A stretch of 64,000 nucleotides of DNA from assembly GCF_023630205.1 (NCBI RefSeq), contig NZ_JALPRR010000003.1, positions 806,001-870,000 of the forward strand, read 5' to 3'. The stretch is from Pontibacter ruber (lineage in GTDB: Bacteria; Bacteroidota; Bacteroidia; Cytophagales; Hymenobacteraceae). The translations under genes were made by a program, and so were the position numbers. Below, one piece after another: positions 63,457 through 64,000 of this stretch. Positions within the stretch are counted from its first letter, which is position 1. The number at the start of each line of letters is the position of its first letter. Below the pieces are notes generated by a model, which was given only the letters and a program-made list of their open reading frames with translations, searched no databases and had not been told where the DNA came from.

Positions 63457-64000
63457 ATGAAGAACACCACACCAATTCCAGCAGGCATTGCCTCCCCCGA
63501 CAGGGTGGAAACTCGCCTTGGCACCCTCAGCTTCTTCGATGGTTTTCCCGATGATGCCACGGTGCAAAAGTTGTACAATAACCTCGACTTTCAGCGTGCG
63601 GTCCAGTCATACCTGCTGGGTTTGCCGGCGGTGAGCCAGGTTGCTGCGAGAAAGGCGATCATCGGGTGGGGGCCTGCAAACGCCACTCTCCTCATCTGGG
63701 AGAACATGATCACCCCACGAAGCATCATCCTGACGGGGAACAACAATACGCCTTACAGCACAATGTGGATCGATCTGAAGGAGGGGCCACTGGTTCTCGA
63801 AATACCTCCCAGGGTGCTGGGCGCCGTCAACGACATGTGGGGCCGTTGGGTAGTCGATGTAGGCTTTATCGGGCCAGACAAGGGCGAAGGCGGCAAGTAT
63901 TTGTTTGCTCCCCCAGGCTATGAAGAGCAAGTACCCGAAGGCTACATTGCGGTGCGGCCCAAGACGTTCGGGATGTACATCTTCTGGCGCAGTTTCCTGG
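63457..64000 (+). CDS. DUF1254 domain protein, partial (cut by window end)
   Basis: The frame from the ATG at 63457 runs without a stop to the window end (181 codons plus one base). It begins MKNTTPIPAGIASPDRVETR, and contains FFDGFPDDATVQKLYNNLDFQRAVQ, NNNTPYSTMWIDLKEGPLVLEIPP, GRWVVDVGFIGPDKGEGGKYLFAPPGY and GMYIFWRSF. These are typical of DUF1254 (often paired with DUF1214), a family of unknown function. No signal peptide. Codon use is more GC-rich than its neighbours and no AAGTATA word occurs, which suggests transfer. Confidence 0.85.
   Translation, partial: MKNTTPIPAGIASPDRVETRLGTLSFFDGFPDDATVQKLYNNLDFQRAVQSYLLGLPAVSQVAARKAIIGWGPANATLLIWENMITPRSIILTGNNNTPYSTMWIDLKEGPLVLEIPPRVLGAVNDMWGRWVVDVGFIGPDKGEGGKYLFAPPGYEEQVPEGYIAVRPKTFGMYIFWRSFL

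Noticed and set aside
1-64000. tRNA, rRNA, riboswitch or CRISPR
   Set aside because: No cloverleaf, rRNA-like stretch, known riboswitch core or regularly spaced direct repeats were seen.

Overview
The window looks like ordinary chromosome of a Bacteroidota bacterium of the order Cytophagales, most likely Hymenobacteraceae and close to Pontibacter. The evidence is the families present (DUF5683 next to parAB, long two-part signal peptidase I, short MenE, HEXXH metalloproteases of the DUF4953 type, ECF sigma/anti-sigma-TonB proteins, a T9SS-like C-terminal domain) and several start-upstream boxes of the Bacteroidota type TAnnTTTG. Most of the window is roughly 50% GC. I found no rRNA, tRNA, CRISPR array or intact insertion sequence.

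Layout. 0.3-1.4 kb: DUF1622 membrane protein and rlmH. 1.4-4.2 kb: four uncharacterised, AT-rich minus-strand genes, three of them lipoproteins, that look foreign. 4.3-9.3 kb: minus-strand operon UPF0173 hydrolase, parA, parB, DUF5683, dapB, lepB. 9.3-11 kb: peptide-type ABC binding lipoprotein. 11-13.6 kb: three YsnF/DUF2382 stress proteins. 14.2-19 kb: two small lipoproteins, then pyrG-yidC. 19-30.9 kb: GH15 glucanase, a metzincin-like protease, dinB, an SDR, a PQQ-type sugar dehydrogenase, cysM, an FAD oxidoreductase and an ABM-like protein. 31-38 kb: DJ-1/PfpI protein, pirin, an RluF-like protein that lacks the catalytic Asp, two small proteins and a second metzincin-like protease. 38.4-42.5 kb: cytochrome c, DUF1080, SMP-30, zinc alcohol dehydrogenase, HD protein. 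42.5-46.4 kb: ECF sigma factor, anti-sigma/TonB fusion and a divergent VWA protein. 46.7-51.7 kb: methyltransferase and hutU-hutI-hutG (histidine degradation, no hutH here). 51.7-56.2 kb: T9SS-type mini-protein, DUF1835 protein, beta-propeller lipoprotein, menE, DoxX. 57-60.6 kb: menD, menF and a hotdog thioesterase (menaquinone). 60.6-63.1 kb: histidine phosphatase and pyruvate dehydrogenase E2. 63.2-64 kb: an apparent IS1-type remnant and a DUF1254 gene cut by the window end.

Two DNA-level features stand out. First, the 7-mer AAGTATA (or its complement TATACTT) is far more frequent than chance in genes, gaps and terminator stems alike, but is absent from the blocks that look foreign. Second, a dispersed repeat of about 270 bp occurs three times (37.9, 46.5 and 56.4 kb), followed by interchangeable short palindromes. 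The best protein-level leads are the sigma/anti-sigma/VWA locus, whose two membrane or exported proteins carry the same module derived from a TonB-dependent receptor, and the RluF-like protein with a lost active site. Everything here was read by eye; no search or alignment program was run.
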